Positions 40,118 to 49,324 of a stretch of DNA of 64,000 bases are shown here, piece after piece. Each line of letters begins with the position of its first letter. Position 1 is the first letter of the stretch. Position numbers and translations under genes: made by a program. The DNA lies in NCBI GenBank assembly GCA_020186115.1, contig WSYJ01000025.1, forward strand, positions 434,001 through 498,000, in the 5' to 3' direction. A model generated the notes under the pieces. It was not told where the DNA came from. It saw only the letters and a program-made list of their open reading frames with translations, and did no database searches. Origin of the DNA: Histomonas meleagridis (lineage: Eukaryota; Parabasalia; Tritrichomonadida; Dientamoebidae).

Positions 40118-40540
40118 GCTTAATAAAAATTGATTTATTATTTAGATCATTAATAGAAGGAAAAATTTACTGTGTTATGAAATTTTTTAATTTAGGTATT
40201 ATTTATAGAACATTGTTAATTTTGCGTTTGATGAATCAAACCCTTTTTTGACGAGTTATGAGTAATCAAAATTTAGAAGAAACTTTATTGCATAATAAAA
40301 CTACATATGTAGTTTATAAAATTACACTGGAATATTGCATGTGAATATAACTTTATTAGATTTATGATTAATTTCTGAAGCATAACTAAAAAACCAAATT
40401 ATTGACGTAAAAATGGAAGCTGCTGAATATTTTTATAATTTCGTTGAGAGAACATTTCATAAAAATCTTATGCGAATTTGTTAATAGCACAATGATTGTA
40501 GTAATAATGCTCAATAATAGCAAAATGAAGTATACAAAAT
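40118..40540. other. Intergenic, convergent 3' ends
   Basis: 423 bp of AT-rich sequence between ankyrin locus 3 and the helicase gene. Nothing is recognised. Confidence 0.5.
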
Positions 40541-41956
40541 TTATTCAAGAATTTGTGTCTTCGGCTTCGGGTTTCTAACCTTTGCATTTTTCCACACTCT
40601 AGACGATATTGTGTGTCTTTTCATCGGCTCGTACAAAGCCCTTGCGCCAGAATGTTTCCTATCCATCTTATTCAGCATCCAATCCTCTACTTCATATCCG
40701 CTCTTCTTCATTATGGACGCCACTGGCCTCAAATACGGCTGGTCGTCGATCGTGAAGAAAGTTATTGCGTGTCCGCCTCTTCCAGCGCGGGCAGTCCTTC
40801 CGATTCGATGTATATAAGTAATTGAATTCGGCGGCATGTCAAAGTTTATTACTGTTTTCAGCGCTGCGATGTCGATGCCTCTGCAGCCCAAATCCGTCGT
40901 GATGAGGATTTGCGTGGCGCCTGTCCGAACCATTCGAATTGCTTCAGCTCGTTCTGTGTCGCTTTTCTCGCTGGTCAAGACGGCGCATGGAACTCCTAAC
41001 TCGCCTGCTAAGTCATACGCGCGTTGTTTGTTGGAAACAAAGATCATAACTGGCAATTCGATCGATCCTTCATTTAAGCGTTGGCGGATTTCTACAACTT
41101 TCCCTTTCTCTTTCCCTACAAATTTAAGCTCTTGTGTGATTAATGCTGCAACTGCATGATCATCACCAACTTGAATTCGTATCGGATTGATCAGAAAAGA
41201 TTTCGCAGTCTCCTCAACTTTGGGCATCATGGTGGCCGTGAAAAGAGAAAAATGAAGTTTTCGATTCGATGGAAGCATAGAAAATACTTGATCTGTTTGT
41301 TGAACAAAACTATGGGATAAAAGTTGATCAGCTTCATCAACAACAACATATTCGATTTGCGTAAGATTGGGTTTCATGTCAATAAGACGTTTGGGTGTGG
41401 CAATTAAGATTTGACATTTTGGAATATCACGATTCTTACGTAAAAGTTGAACACGGACTGTGGATGCTTCAGAGAAGCGTATAAATTGTCGGAATACTTG
41501 GGATGCAAGTTCACGTGTTGGCATGAGAATTATACAATTTAATTCATTTTGTGGTTTGTCATTAAGAAGATGAAGAAGTGGTAAAGCATAGGCAAGGGTT
41601 TTACCACTGCCTGTTGGTGAGATCATAATAAATGCACGTTGTGATAAAAAACATGGAATTCCATATTGCTGTGCTGGTGTTGGTTGTGAAAATGATGCAT
41701 TTAATAAAGCAGTTTGAATTTTTTCATTTAATAGAGACCAGTCTTTCATTGGTGGTGGTGGATTATCACCAGAAACAGAAACATGATATTGATCCAAAAC
41801 TGTATAATCTGTAAGTTCACCAAGTGTTTTTGTTTCGCGTTCTTTAAATAATTTCTTTGCTTTTTCATTTGCTTGACCTGTAAATTTTGTGCCTGATGAT
41901 AGAATTCCAGGTTTCATGGATTTTAATTGCTGACCACAAAATCCATTAACGGTCAT
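40541..41956 (-). CDS. ROK1: DEAD-box RNA helicase, DDX52/Rok1 type
   Basis: From the ATG at 41956 the protein has 471 residues. The motifs are in order: Q-motif region PTPAQQ (92-97), SPTGSGKT (113-120), PTRELAS (146-152), VVDEADQ (205-211), FTATM (239-243) where most DEAD proteins have SAT, ITTDLGCRGIDIA, and HRIGRTARAG. AITFFTIDDQPYLRPVASIMKKSGYEVEDWM and QELKFVGKEKGKVVEIRQ are diagnostic of DDX52/Rok1, which acts in pre-18S rRNA cleavage in the nucleolus. Together with Utp11 and S13, this makes three small-subunit genes in the window. It is divergent from the kinase at 41995 with only 38 bp between. Confidence 0.92.
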   Translation of the reverse strand: MTVNGFCGQQLKSMKPGILSSGTKFTGQANEKAKKLFKERETKTLGELTDYTVLDQYHVSVSGDNPPPPMKDWSLLNEKIQTALLNASFSQPTPAQQYGIPCFLSQRAFIMISPTGSGKTLAYALPLLHLLNDKPQNELNCIILMPTRELASQVFRQFIRFSEASTVRVQLLRKNRDIPKCQILIATPKRLIDMKPNLTQIEYVVVDEADQLLSHSFVQQTDQVFSMLPSNRKLHFSLFTATMMPKVEETAKSFLINPIRIQVGDDHAVAALITQELKFVGKEKGKVVEIRQRLNEGSIELPVMIFVSNKQRAYDLAGELGVPCAVLTSEKSDTERAEAIRMVRTGATQILITTDLGCRGIDIAALKTVINFDMPPNSITYIHRIGRTARAGRGGHAITFFTIDDQPYLRPVASIMKKSGYEVEDWMLNKMDRKHSGARALYEPMKRHTISSRVWKNAKVRNPKPKTQILE

Positions 41957-41994
41957 CACCCATGTAAACTATAGAAATATGGCGATCGTTTATT
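41957..41994. promoter_or_regulatory. 38-bp bidirectional promoter
   Basis: The two divergent ATGs (helicase on minus, kinase on plus) are separated by 38 bp containing GGCGATCGTTTATT at 41981-41994. Any promoter elements must overlap the 5' ends of both transcripts. Confidence 0.5.
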
Positions 41995-42918
41995 ATGGAT
42001 TTCCCACAAGAAATTTCAAAATTTAAGGTTTCATTAGATGATTTCCAAAAAATAAAGTCCATTGGATATGGTTCATATGGTGAAGTTTTTCTTGCTAAAT
42101 ATATCCCAAATAATAATGAAGTTGCATTAAAAATTTTCTCTGATAAAATTCTTGAAGGAAAATCAAAGGCATGTTTTTGTAAAGAAATTAAAGTTATGAG
42201 TTTATGCAATAATCCATTTATCGTTAAATTTTTGGGATACACAGATAATTATCCATATTCCATTGCAATGGAGTTAGCTAAATATGGATCTCTTTATGAT
42301 TCACTTAGACATAAGCCTGGTTCACATAAAATTGACTCAACTCAAAAAACAATTATTGCATTAAGTATTTCATATGGAATGTGTGAACTTCACAGAAGAC
42401 ATATAATTCATAACGACCTCAAATCCATGAATATTTTACTTGACGAGAATCTTTTTCCAAAAATATGTGATTTTGGAATATCACGATTTCTTGGTGAAAA
42501 CGAGGAAATCGCAACAAACATCATTGGAACTCCTCATTGGATGGCTCCTGAGATGTTTGAAACAGATGATTATACCGAAAAAGTCGATGTTTATGCATTT
42601 GGAATTTTGTTATGGGAAATTCTCACAGAAGAAATTCCATTCGAAAACATGACATCCTTCCAAGTAATGACAGCTGTATGTATCCAAAAGAAGAGACCTG
42701 AAATTCCTTCAAATACATCACAAGGACTTTCACAACTAATCTCTTCATGTTGGGAACATAATCCTGATAAAAGGCCAACTTTCCAAGAAATATATCAAAT
42801 GTTTCTCACGAAAAAGGCTTTCTTCAATGGGATAAACTTTAAAAAGTTTGAAGCATTGGTTAAATATATTCAAAAGTTTGATAATAATTTCGGAATGGCT
42901 GAAGAAGAAGCCAAATAA
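41995..42918 (+). CDS. TKL-like protein kinase with HND catalytic loop
   Basis: The 307-residue protein is almost entirely kinase domain: GYGSYGEV (24-31), Lys46 in VALKIF, CDFGIS, GTPHWMAPEMF, DVYAFGILLWEILTEEIPF and SCWEHNPDKRPTFQEI. The SCW..P..RPTF ending and the GTP.WMAPE segment place it with tyrosine-kinase-like (TKL) Ser/Thr kinases. The catalytic loop reads IIHNDLKSMN, so the HRD Arg is Asn while the catalytic Asp and Lys remain. It is probably active, with less dependence on activation-loop phosphorylation. There is no extra domain or membrane segment. Confidence 0.9.
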   Translation: MDFPQEISKFKVSLDDFQKIKSIGYGSYGEVFLAKYIPNNNEVALKIFSDKILEGKSKACFCKEIKVMSLCNNPFIVKFLGYTDNYPYSIAMELAKYGSLYDSLRHKPGSHKIDSTQKTIIALSISYGMCELHRRHIIHNDLKSMNILLDENLFPKICDFGISRFLGENEEIATNIIGTPHWMAPEMFETDDYTEKVDVYAFGILLWEILTEEIPFENMTSFQVMTAVCIQKKRPEIPSNTSQGLSQLISSCWEHNPDKRPTFQEIYQMFLTKKAFFNGINFKKFEALVKYIQKFDNNFGMAEEEAK

Positions 42919-43045
42919 CTTCGAAGTTAAGAACTAGATTATGCTATTTCAATCAGAATGTTGAAAAAATAAATGATATCAATATAATAAATTAGTTAAA
43001 GAAAAATACCATTTTTTAATGTTATTTTGCAAATAAAAATTTCTG

Positions 43046-43089
43046 AAAATGGGGCGCCCCATTTTTAACGGTTATGGTCGTTCTTTAAA
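43046..43089 (+). promoter_or_regulatory. S13 promoter: GC palindrome plus TAACGGTTATGG element
   Basis: A perfect 20-bp palindrome AAAATGGGGCGCCCCATTTT (43046-43065) is followed at once by TAACGGTTATGG (43066-43077) and TCGTTCTTTAAA before the ATG at 43090. The ten-base G/C core is exceptional in this AT-rich DNA. The element order suggests a core promoter within 45 bp of the start codon. Confidence 0.55.
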
Positions 43090-43545
43090 ATGGTACGCCT
43101 CCACTCCCCTGGAAAAGGAATTTCAGGTTCAACAATTCCATATCGCAGAACAGCTCCACATTGGCTTCAACTTTCAGGTGAAAATGTTGTCCAACTCATT
43201 TGTGATTATGCTAAAAAAGGAATTAGACCTTCACAAATTGGTGAAAAACTTCGTGATAGCCATGGTGTTGGTCAAGTCCGCGCAGTTACAGGAAATAAAG
43301 TTCTTCGTATTCTAAAAGCTAATGGATTAGCTCCAGCTCTTCCAGAAGAATTATACTATTTGATTAAGAAAGCAGTCAATGTTCGTAAACACCTTGAAAG
43401 GTCTAGTCATGATATCGATGGCAAGTATCGTCTCATCCTCATCGAAAGTCGTATTCATCGACTTGCACGCTATTATAAGTCAAGGCGCATCATTGCACCA
43501 AACTGGAAATATAACGCTCAGACAGCATCTGCTATTACTGCATAA
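43090..43545 (+). CDS. RPS13: 40S ribosomal protein S13 (uS15)
   Basis: The 151-residue length is exactly that of eukaryotic S13. The sequence is the family throughout: [20 protein letters not shown] at the start, [22 protein letters not shown] in the middle, and the uS15 core [22 protein letters not shown] at the end. It binds 18S rRNA in the small subunit. The frame opens upstream through a different ATG (43049, inside the palindrome) only in another frame, which I reject. Confidence 0.98.
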   Translation: MVRLHSPGKGISGSTIPYRRTAPHWLQLSGENVVQLICDYAKKGIRPSQIGEKLRDSHGVGQVRAVTGNKVLRILKANGLAPALPEELYYLIKKAVNVRKHLERSSHDIDGKYRLILIESRIHRLARYYKSRRIIAPNWKYNAQTASAITA

Positions 43546-44006
43546 ATGTTCACTGATTTTATTAATTCACTAAACAAGATTTAAATCGATCATAGATCTT
43601 TAAAAAACAAATAAGTATGAAATTACTTTACAACCACGCATGGTTGATTTTGAAATAAAGTTCAAGATTTTGAAAATGATCATTCTGCTTTCCACTGATG
43701 ATAAAAATTTTTTTTATAATTAGAATTTGATACTCCAAAAACTGTTAAATTTTGATTTACATTAACATATTTTTCTTTAAGTAATTTAAGTGCTGCATTT
43801 AAATATCTTGAAGATGTTAAAATGCAGGAATAATTTTTTATTAATATTTTCTAAACAATATTTTGAAATATTATATGAAGTGTCTTAGTATTAGCAATTG
43901 GAGTCTTTTAAAAAAAGAAATGAATTGACAATTTCGCACGTTAAAAATCGTACTTTAACGTTCGGTACAGAAAAGTTACATTTTCTCAAACCGATTTTTC
44001 TCCAAA
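43546..44006. other. Intergenic with TAACGTTCGG element
   Basis: 461 bp between two plus-strand genes. CGCACGTTAAAAATCGTACT and TAACGTTCGGT lie about 35-70 bp before the Rab ATG, fitting the M3 pattern. No gene is seen. Confidence 0.4.
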
Positions 44007-44582
44007 ATGAACAACAACACAAAAGATTATAAAGTTATAGTTGTTGGCGATTCAGGTGTCGGAAAAACTAGTATAATAATTAGGTTTCAGTACAATATGT
44101 TTTTAACAGGAAATGAACCAACGATTGGCGCTTCTTTTATTAAGAAAACTCTCAATACCCCATCAGGTCCAATAAACCTAAATATTTGGGATACTGCTGG
44201 TCAAGAAAGATATAGGAGTCTTGTTCCAATGTATTCACGAGGTGCACATGTTGCGATTATTGTATTCGACCTTACAGATCCATCTAGTTTCAAAAACCTA
44301 AATAAATGGGTGGATAGCATACAACAAAATGCTCCTAGTACGTGCCATATAGTAATTGTTGGGAATAAGCTTGATGAAGAAAGTGTCTTTGATAAATCAG
44401 AAGCTATTGAATGGGGAAAGAAGATGGGATTTAATGTGTTTTTTGCGTCAGCAATGAATGGAGAAGGTATTGAAGAACTTTTTACTTCAATATCAGATTA
44501 TATTTTAAATAATCAATCCATAAGAAACGTCCACACCAGCAAAGATCTGAACTCAAATAGTGGTAACAATACATGTTGTTGA
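44007..44582 (+). CDS. Rab GTPase (Rab5/Rab22-like)
   Basis: The 191-residue protein has all G boxes: GDSGVGKT (14-21), effector Thr in EPTIGASF (38-45), WDTAGQERYRSL (61-72), GNKLD (119-123) and SAM (148-150). It ends in CC for double geranylgeranylation. EPTIGASF with the following switch sequence resembles the Rab5/21/22 endosomal group; the exact subfamily is uncertain. It works with SNAP and the flippase of this window only in the general sense of membrane traffic. Confidence 0.93.
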   Translation: MNNNTKDYKVIVVGDSGVGKTSIIIRFQYNMFLTGNEPTIGASFIKKTLNTPSGPINLNIWDTAGQERYRSLVPMYSRGAHVAIIVFDLTDPSSFKNLNKWVDSIQQNAPSTCHIVIVGNKLDEESVFDKSEAIEWGKKMGFNVFFASAMNGEGIEELFTSISDYILNNQSIRNVHTSKDLNSNSGNNTCC

Positions 44583-45282
44583 AACCCCATCGCTTGCGAC
44601 ATTTTTTTTAGTAAACAAATGTTCTATCTATTTAATTTCAAGAAAATGTATCTAAATTCTTACTTGTTTTAGAAACAATTTAATAAAACCTTTTCAAGTA
44701 CATTTTGATTATTAATGCAAAAAATTTAAATCTCAAATTTCAAAAAAAACTCTATTACTAAAGTTATTTTACCACATATTATATAGGTAAATTTGCTGGT
44801 TCTGAGAGTTCGATTCCAAAATTGGATTGTATTTCCCATTCCAACAAGAAAACCGTAGAACGATAAACTTTTCGGTGCAATTCTGTGCTTTACGCATTTT
44901 TTGCACTTTTGTGATTTCTCGAACAAAACCTCAAAAATCAAAGAAAATTTTTTTCTCCAAACAAAACGAGCTCCGCCAAGTCTGGTTGGCTAAGCAAGCA
45001 AAGCTTATTTTTTAAGACGTGAAAGAAGCGGTGGTTCACGTTAGTTAGCACATGTCTTCGTTATAGTAAAAATTGTTTGAAATTGGCAAATGACATTTTT
45101 TGATGAGTTTATTGATAAACAAATAAATGAACGGTGGTTGGGAAATTCCCCATCGGAATTTAATATCAAAATAATCGTTTTCATATTCAATTATCAATCT
45201 CTATGCAAAATTGATATGTTCAAACGTTCTTTTCACAATATTCTCGTTTGAATTTTTATAGGCATAAAATGGCAGTATCAAA
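44583..45282. other. Intergenic
   Basis: 700 bp between plus-strand genes. A GAGTTCGATTCC at about 44806 resembles a tRNA T-loop, but no cloverleaf can be drawn. No gene is supported. Confidence 0.45.
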
Positions 45283-46503
45283 ATGTTTTTTTTCTTTTTT
45301 GAGTTCATTTTTACAGAAAAAATTACTGAAAGTTTAAAGACTCGAGGAGAAAACATATCATGTGGTGATGGCTTGTGCACAGGTTTGTGTATTAACTATA
45401 TTACTTATGAATATTTATTAATTTATAATCAAACGGTTATACACGAAAATGAATCCTATTGTTATGCTGGACATTATGAATGGTGTTTTGTCTCATATAC
45501 CATCTTTATTTGGATTCCAGTAATTTTCATACTCCCTTTAACTCTCACCATTATTTACGTCGGTATTTTCAAAGATCTTTCTTCTATAAAATCCATGAAT
45601 CCATTCTTTTTTTGGAATCGATTATTTTTACAATTTCTTGCAAATCTTTCATTAGGATTTTTTATCAGTTCACTTTACTGTTTACTCAATTATAATGACA
45701 AAACGAGCCCTACCAATCCAACTATTTTAGGCTTATCTGCTTGTTTTATGATTAGCGGTATTTTCTTTTCTTTTCTTTTAGCGATAAATTCCAGAAAAAT
45801 GATAAAATTTGGTTTTTATTATCCACTTATAGGTACTTCAATATGTACCAAAGAAGAAACATTTCATCATATTTCAAATGTGCTTATGTCACCACCAATT
45901 TTTAACATCCAACAAAAAATAGGGAAAAATGTTCAAACAAATAAAAATTTGCATTATAAAACTTGGGAAGAAACTTCGAACTTTAATGGTATTCCAAAAA
46001 ATGATGTAAATGTAATAATTTTCGATGTTAATGTGGAATATTCTAATGAAATGTATCAACAATACATATCAATGTGTTCACAAAACAATATCTTTCTTAA
46101 CATCGAAATCGATTACAACACAAATCCAATAATCACTGGAAGTAAAATAAGTTTTGGAATAAAATTGTTGTTGAAAAATTGGATGAAATATGTTTATTGG
46201 CTCTTTTGCGTGTTCGATTACCAATATATAATTGATTTGCTGTTTTGGGCAAACTGTAAGTTATGCATTGTGAAGAGCATGAAAAAGGCATCAAATGAAA
46301 ATATATATAGAGCAAATGGTCAAATAAACTTTATCAATTTCACTGTTATCATTTGCGAAATGTTAGAAGGTAATTATCTTATGACGTTTCACATAATCAA
46401 TCCCTGTTTAATGATTTTTTTTTTCGATTATGCCCAATCCTTAGTGTATCGCTTCATTACTACGAGGTATTGCAGTATATTTCAAGTGAAAATAACCTTT
46501 TAA
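45283..46503 (+). CDS. Multi-span membrane protein of unknown function
   Basis: The 406-residue frame begins at an ATG followed by a Phe-rich stretch. Cys residues cluster at 27-36 and 60-68 (CGDGLCTGLC; CYAGHYEWC). Hydrophobic spans lie at about 71-94, 112-136 and 148-168, with a possible further one near 310-330 and a hydrophobic C-terminal stretch. The central part (about 185-290) is hydrophilic and Asn-rich. I do not recognise the family. The start is uncertain: another ATG at 45269 is in a different frame that stops after 22 codons, and the N-terminus may be incomplete. Confidence 0.65.
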   Translation: MFFFFFEFIFTEKITESLKTRGENISCGDGLCTGLCINYITYEYLLIYNQTVIHENESYCYAGHYEWCFVSYTIFIWIPVIFILPLTLTIIYVGIFKDLSSIKSMNPFFFWNRLFLQFLANLSLGFFISSLYCLLNYNDKTSPTNPTILGLSACFMISGIFFSFLLAINSRKMIKFGFYYPLIGTSICTKEETFHHISNVLMSPPIFNIQQKIGKNVQTNKNLHYKTWEETSNFNGIPKNDVNVIIFDVNVEYSNEMYQQYISMCSQNNIFLNIEIDYNTNPIITGSKISFGIKLLLKNWMKYVYWLFCVFDYQYIIDLLFWANCKLCIVKSMKKASNENIYRANGQINFINFTVIICEMLEGNYLMTFHIINPCLMIFFFDYAQSLVYRFITTRYCSIFQVKITF

Positions 46504-46830
46504 AATATCAATTAAAACGACAGGCTTGTGAATAGACTTTGAGTCCCCTCCTCGTAGCAAAAAGACATTTGACTTTATGACGTATGTCATATGGTTCTCT
46601 TAATAAACGCCAAACAAAGATGAAAATCATGCTATAGAGCATTTCAAAGAGCAGGCATTACAATTGATTTTAAAATGGGTCTAAGTAAAGTAATAATGTT
46701 ATTACACAACCATTTAAATAAACGATACGATTTAAAATACATTAATCAAATTCTGACTTTCAATAGTTTACTCAATGATTTTTTGGTCTTTTTGATAGAA
46801 AAGCCGTTTGTTTAAATTTTTTCTTGGTTA
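46504..46830. other. Intergenic
   Basis: 327 bp between plus-strand genes, without recognisable elements except CCGTTTG near the next start. Confidence 0.4.
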
Positions 46831-47595
46831 ATGATAAATTCTAGACCAACGATCAGAGTGAAGATGGGAGCTGCTATTCATAAGGTGTATTTTTATCCAA
46901 ATGGAACAGTGCTAGAGATAAAAGAACAGCTATCAAATAAAATTGGATTAAATCCTAACTTTCAAAGGTTAGTATATAAAGGCACACTACTTTCAAACGA
47001 GATAAGCCCTGGTTATTATGGAATAACTGAAGGTTCAACAATTTATCTTTTACCTTGTCAAAACAAGAAAAAAAGAATTCGACCATCTGAACTTTATGAA
47101 AGGCTTTGCAAATGCTTATGGAAACTCTTGTTTTCTTTCAATCCTCAAAAAGATGTATTAATAACTGAAATTATTGATTTGCTTGAAAATCCCATGTTAC
47201 AAGCATTTTCTAGAATTAATCAAGAATCACAGGTAATGATGAAAGAAGCACTATCAATCGTTTCTAATTTCAGAGATACAAGTAGTACTGATGTTGTAAC
47301 AATTGCGCAATTAAACGACTTTACAATATCAAAATTAGAACAAACAACAGAAGGAATTGAAGCTCTAAAAGATTTCTTCAAAATTGGATCCAAAAAAAAT
47401 GAATTTGATTTTTTTGTTCCATCAACAAACTTGGATTATGAGCCATCTATCAATGAGGACCCGCTTCCGAACCCTTGGAAAGGTGATAGGTGCGTACAAC
47501 TAAATGAATGTCAGCAAGAAAATACAGATTCTTGCACTAAAAGAATTTTGTACGGAAATCTCATTAACACATTAAAAGCCAAGTTCACTAGGTGA
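46831..47595 (+). CDS. Ubiquitin-like domain protein
   Basis: The 254-residue protein starts with a ubiquitin-like fold at about residues 6-77: IRVKMGAAIHKVYFYPNGTVLEIKEQLSNKIGLNPNFQRLVYKGTLLS...GITEGSTIYLLP, with the expected Leu/Ile core and no C-terminal GG, so it is a fixed domain, not a modifier. The rest is helical; LENPMLQAFSRINQESQVMM loosely resembles the STI1-type region of ubiquilins, but there is no UBA domain. A role as a proteasome or chaperone adaptor is possible and not shown. Confidence 0.72.
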   Translation: MINSRPTIRVKMGAAIHKVYFYPNGTVLEIKEQLSNKIGLNPNFQRLVYKGTLLSNEISPGYYGITEGSTIYLLPCQNKKKRIRPSELYERLCKCLWKLLFSFNPQKDVLITEIIDLLENPMLQAFSRINQESQVMMKEALSIVSNFRDTSSTDVVTIAQLNDFTISKLEQTTEGIEALKDFFKIGSKKNEFDFFVPSTNLDYEPSINEDPLPNPWKGDRCVQLNECQQENTDSCTKRILYGNLINTLKAKFTR

Positions 47596-47640
47596 ACTGA
47601 ATTGGCGCGTCGGTTGCCTGTTTGTTAATTTGTTGTAAAA

Positions 47641-48045
47641 TCTCTGTTGGTTAATAAACAACTATTCTATTATATGGCTTAAAATTACTACACTCCAAAG
47701 TTGTCTTGTGCTTTTAAATTTAGTAAAAAATTATCAACAAATTCCAGTACCAGGGAATTGTGATGACAATATCATTGGTCCTCCATCTGCCTATGAAATA
47801 AAGTTAATGGATCAAACATTAGGGTTACTGTATCTTGTGGAAACTCGTGGCAACCCAATTTTATTGAATTATATTGATCAGATGTTTCGAGAATATTTGA
47901 ATTAGAAAAGCAATATGATAAGAGCGTTGAAGCACATCATGGAAATAAAATAATAGATTCATTAGAAGAAGTTCTATTATTAGAAGATCAATTTTCCAGA
48001 ATCTCAGTTTTATTATCAGTGATAAAATTAATGTAAAAAAAATTA
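47641..48045 (+). pseudogene. Frameshifted fragment of an unrecognised gene
   Basis: One frame reads SAYEIKLMDQTLGLLYLVETRGNPILLNYIDQMFREYL and stops at 47903-47905. Another frame of the same stretch continues as IFELEKQYDKSVEAHHGNKIIDSLEEVLLLEDQFSRISVLLSVIKLM. Both have protein-like composition and together look like one broken gene. There is no ATG at the 5' end. A run of more than 20 A residues follows at about 48068-48090. Confidence 0.45.
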
Positions 48046-48179
48046 GCGCGATGGAACAGGAAGCAAGGAAAAAAAAAAAAAAAAAAAAAAAGAAATTAAA
48101 GCTCAAGAAAAAACAAATGATTTAAAAAAATAACATATTATTAAGCACACAAACCTTTTAATAAATATTTTTTTATATC

Positions 48180-49090
48180 ATCACAAACAAATTTTAAATT
48201 TAATCAAACAATTAAACCATCACTTTATGAAAGATGTGATTTTATTAATAATGGTGAAGTTCCATTAATTGATTATGCAGCATATTTTGTTAAATGTTTT
48301 AAATATTTATTAATAAAAGTAAGCAAAACAGGTAATTATGCTGTTGCAGGTGGAAATATAGAAATCATTCATTTATTCATGTGAGCAAAACTATCCAACA
48401 TTTGAATATGCAAACGGAATAGAAATTAAATTTCATCAAAATAATATTTTTAAATATATTTATGAAAACAAAATAGAAAATTTCTATGGAATTGATTATA
48501 AACTTTATATTCGTTGGGATGTTAATACTTTTTCATCTGAAACACAACAAAAAGATATTAATAGTTTGGGATCTTTGTGTATTACAAATGGAGGTTACGA
48601 GATTTTCTTATTTTTAGATCTAATGGAAATTTATCAGGATTTAATTAATATAGCTGCTAAAATTGGGAACTTATATCATGTTAAATATATTTCCTTCAAA
48701 ATAATCAAATTCCAAAAGATATTTTGTTTGATTCTGTGAACTCAAACAATATTGAACTTGTTAAATATATTTTAGAACAAAAAACAATTGATATTAATTC
48801 TAAAAATTTTTTTTTTGCTTTATTTAATATTTTATTAAAAAATTTGATGAATTCATTCAAATTATTTAAAACAGCACTTATGGAAGCATCTATAAATGGT
48901 CACATAGAAATTGTCAATTTGCTTCTTGAACAAGAAGGAATCGATATCAATGCTAAAGATATTAATTTATTTTATTTTCTATTCGTTTTAAAAATTTGAT
49001 ATTTTAATATCAAAACAGCGCTTACAATAGCATCTGAAAATAATCAAATGAAAATAAAATATTTACTTCAAAGTAAAAGGAATCAATCGT
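48180..49090 (+). pseudogene. Decayed ankyrin locus 4
   Basis: Fragments in several frames match the ankyrin loci: NFKFNQTIKPSLYERCDFINNGEVPLIDYAAY, then KCFKYLLI, TGNYAVAGGNIEIIHLF, LINIAAKIGNLYHVKYI, then IELVKYILEQKTIDINSKN. One spacer here is open and in frame (about 48810-48870), joining two repeats: NSFKLFKTALMEASINGHIEIVNLLLEQEGIDINAKDINLFYFLFVLKI. The unit step is 144 bp between 48874 and 49018, not 170. Unlike loci 1-3, the N-terminal domain has frameshifts, so this copy is dead. Confidence 0.8.
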
Positions 49091-49324
49091 GCACGGATTG
49101 ACCCCATATGTTATTTTCGGATCGCTCTTCTTCATGAAAAATGAACCGCAACAAACGGAACGTCTCCAGAAAGTTGTTGTTGAAATTAATTAAATGTTAA
49201 ATGCTTTGTCGCTTGTCAGTCTCAATCTCATTTTTCCACCGAAATTTTCAATATGTAACAAAAATGCAAATCTCATGATGCTGCCTTATATTTTAAAAAA
49301 TTGTGTTTGGCGTGTAATCTATTT

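Noticed and set aside
44795-44830. tRNA-like T-loop GAGTTCGATTCC
   Set aside because: The flanking bases do not pair as a T-stem, and no D-arm, anticodon arm or acceptor stem can be drawn.
45269-45340. Alternative ATG and possible mini-intron at the 5' end of the membrane-protein gene
   Set aside because: The frame from 45269 stops after 22 codons. Removing GTATCA...ACAG does not join it to the main frame, and the donor lacks the GTAYGT consensus.
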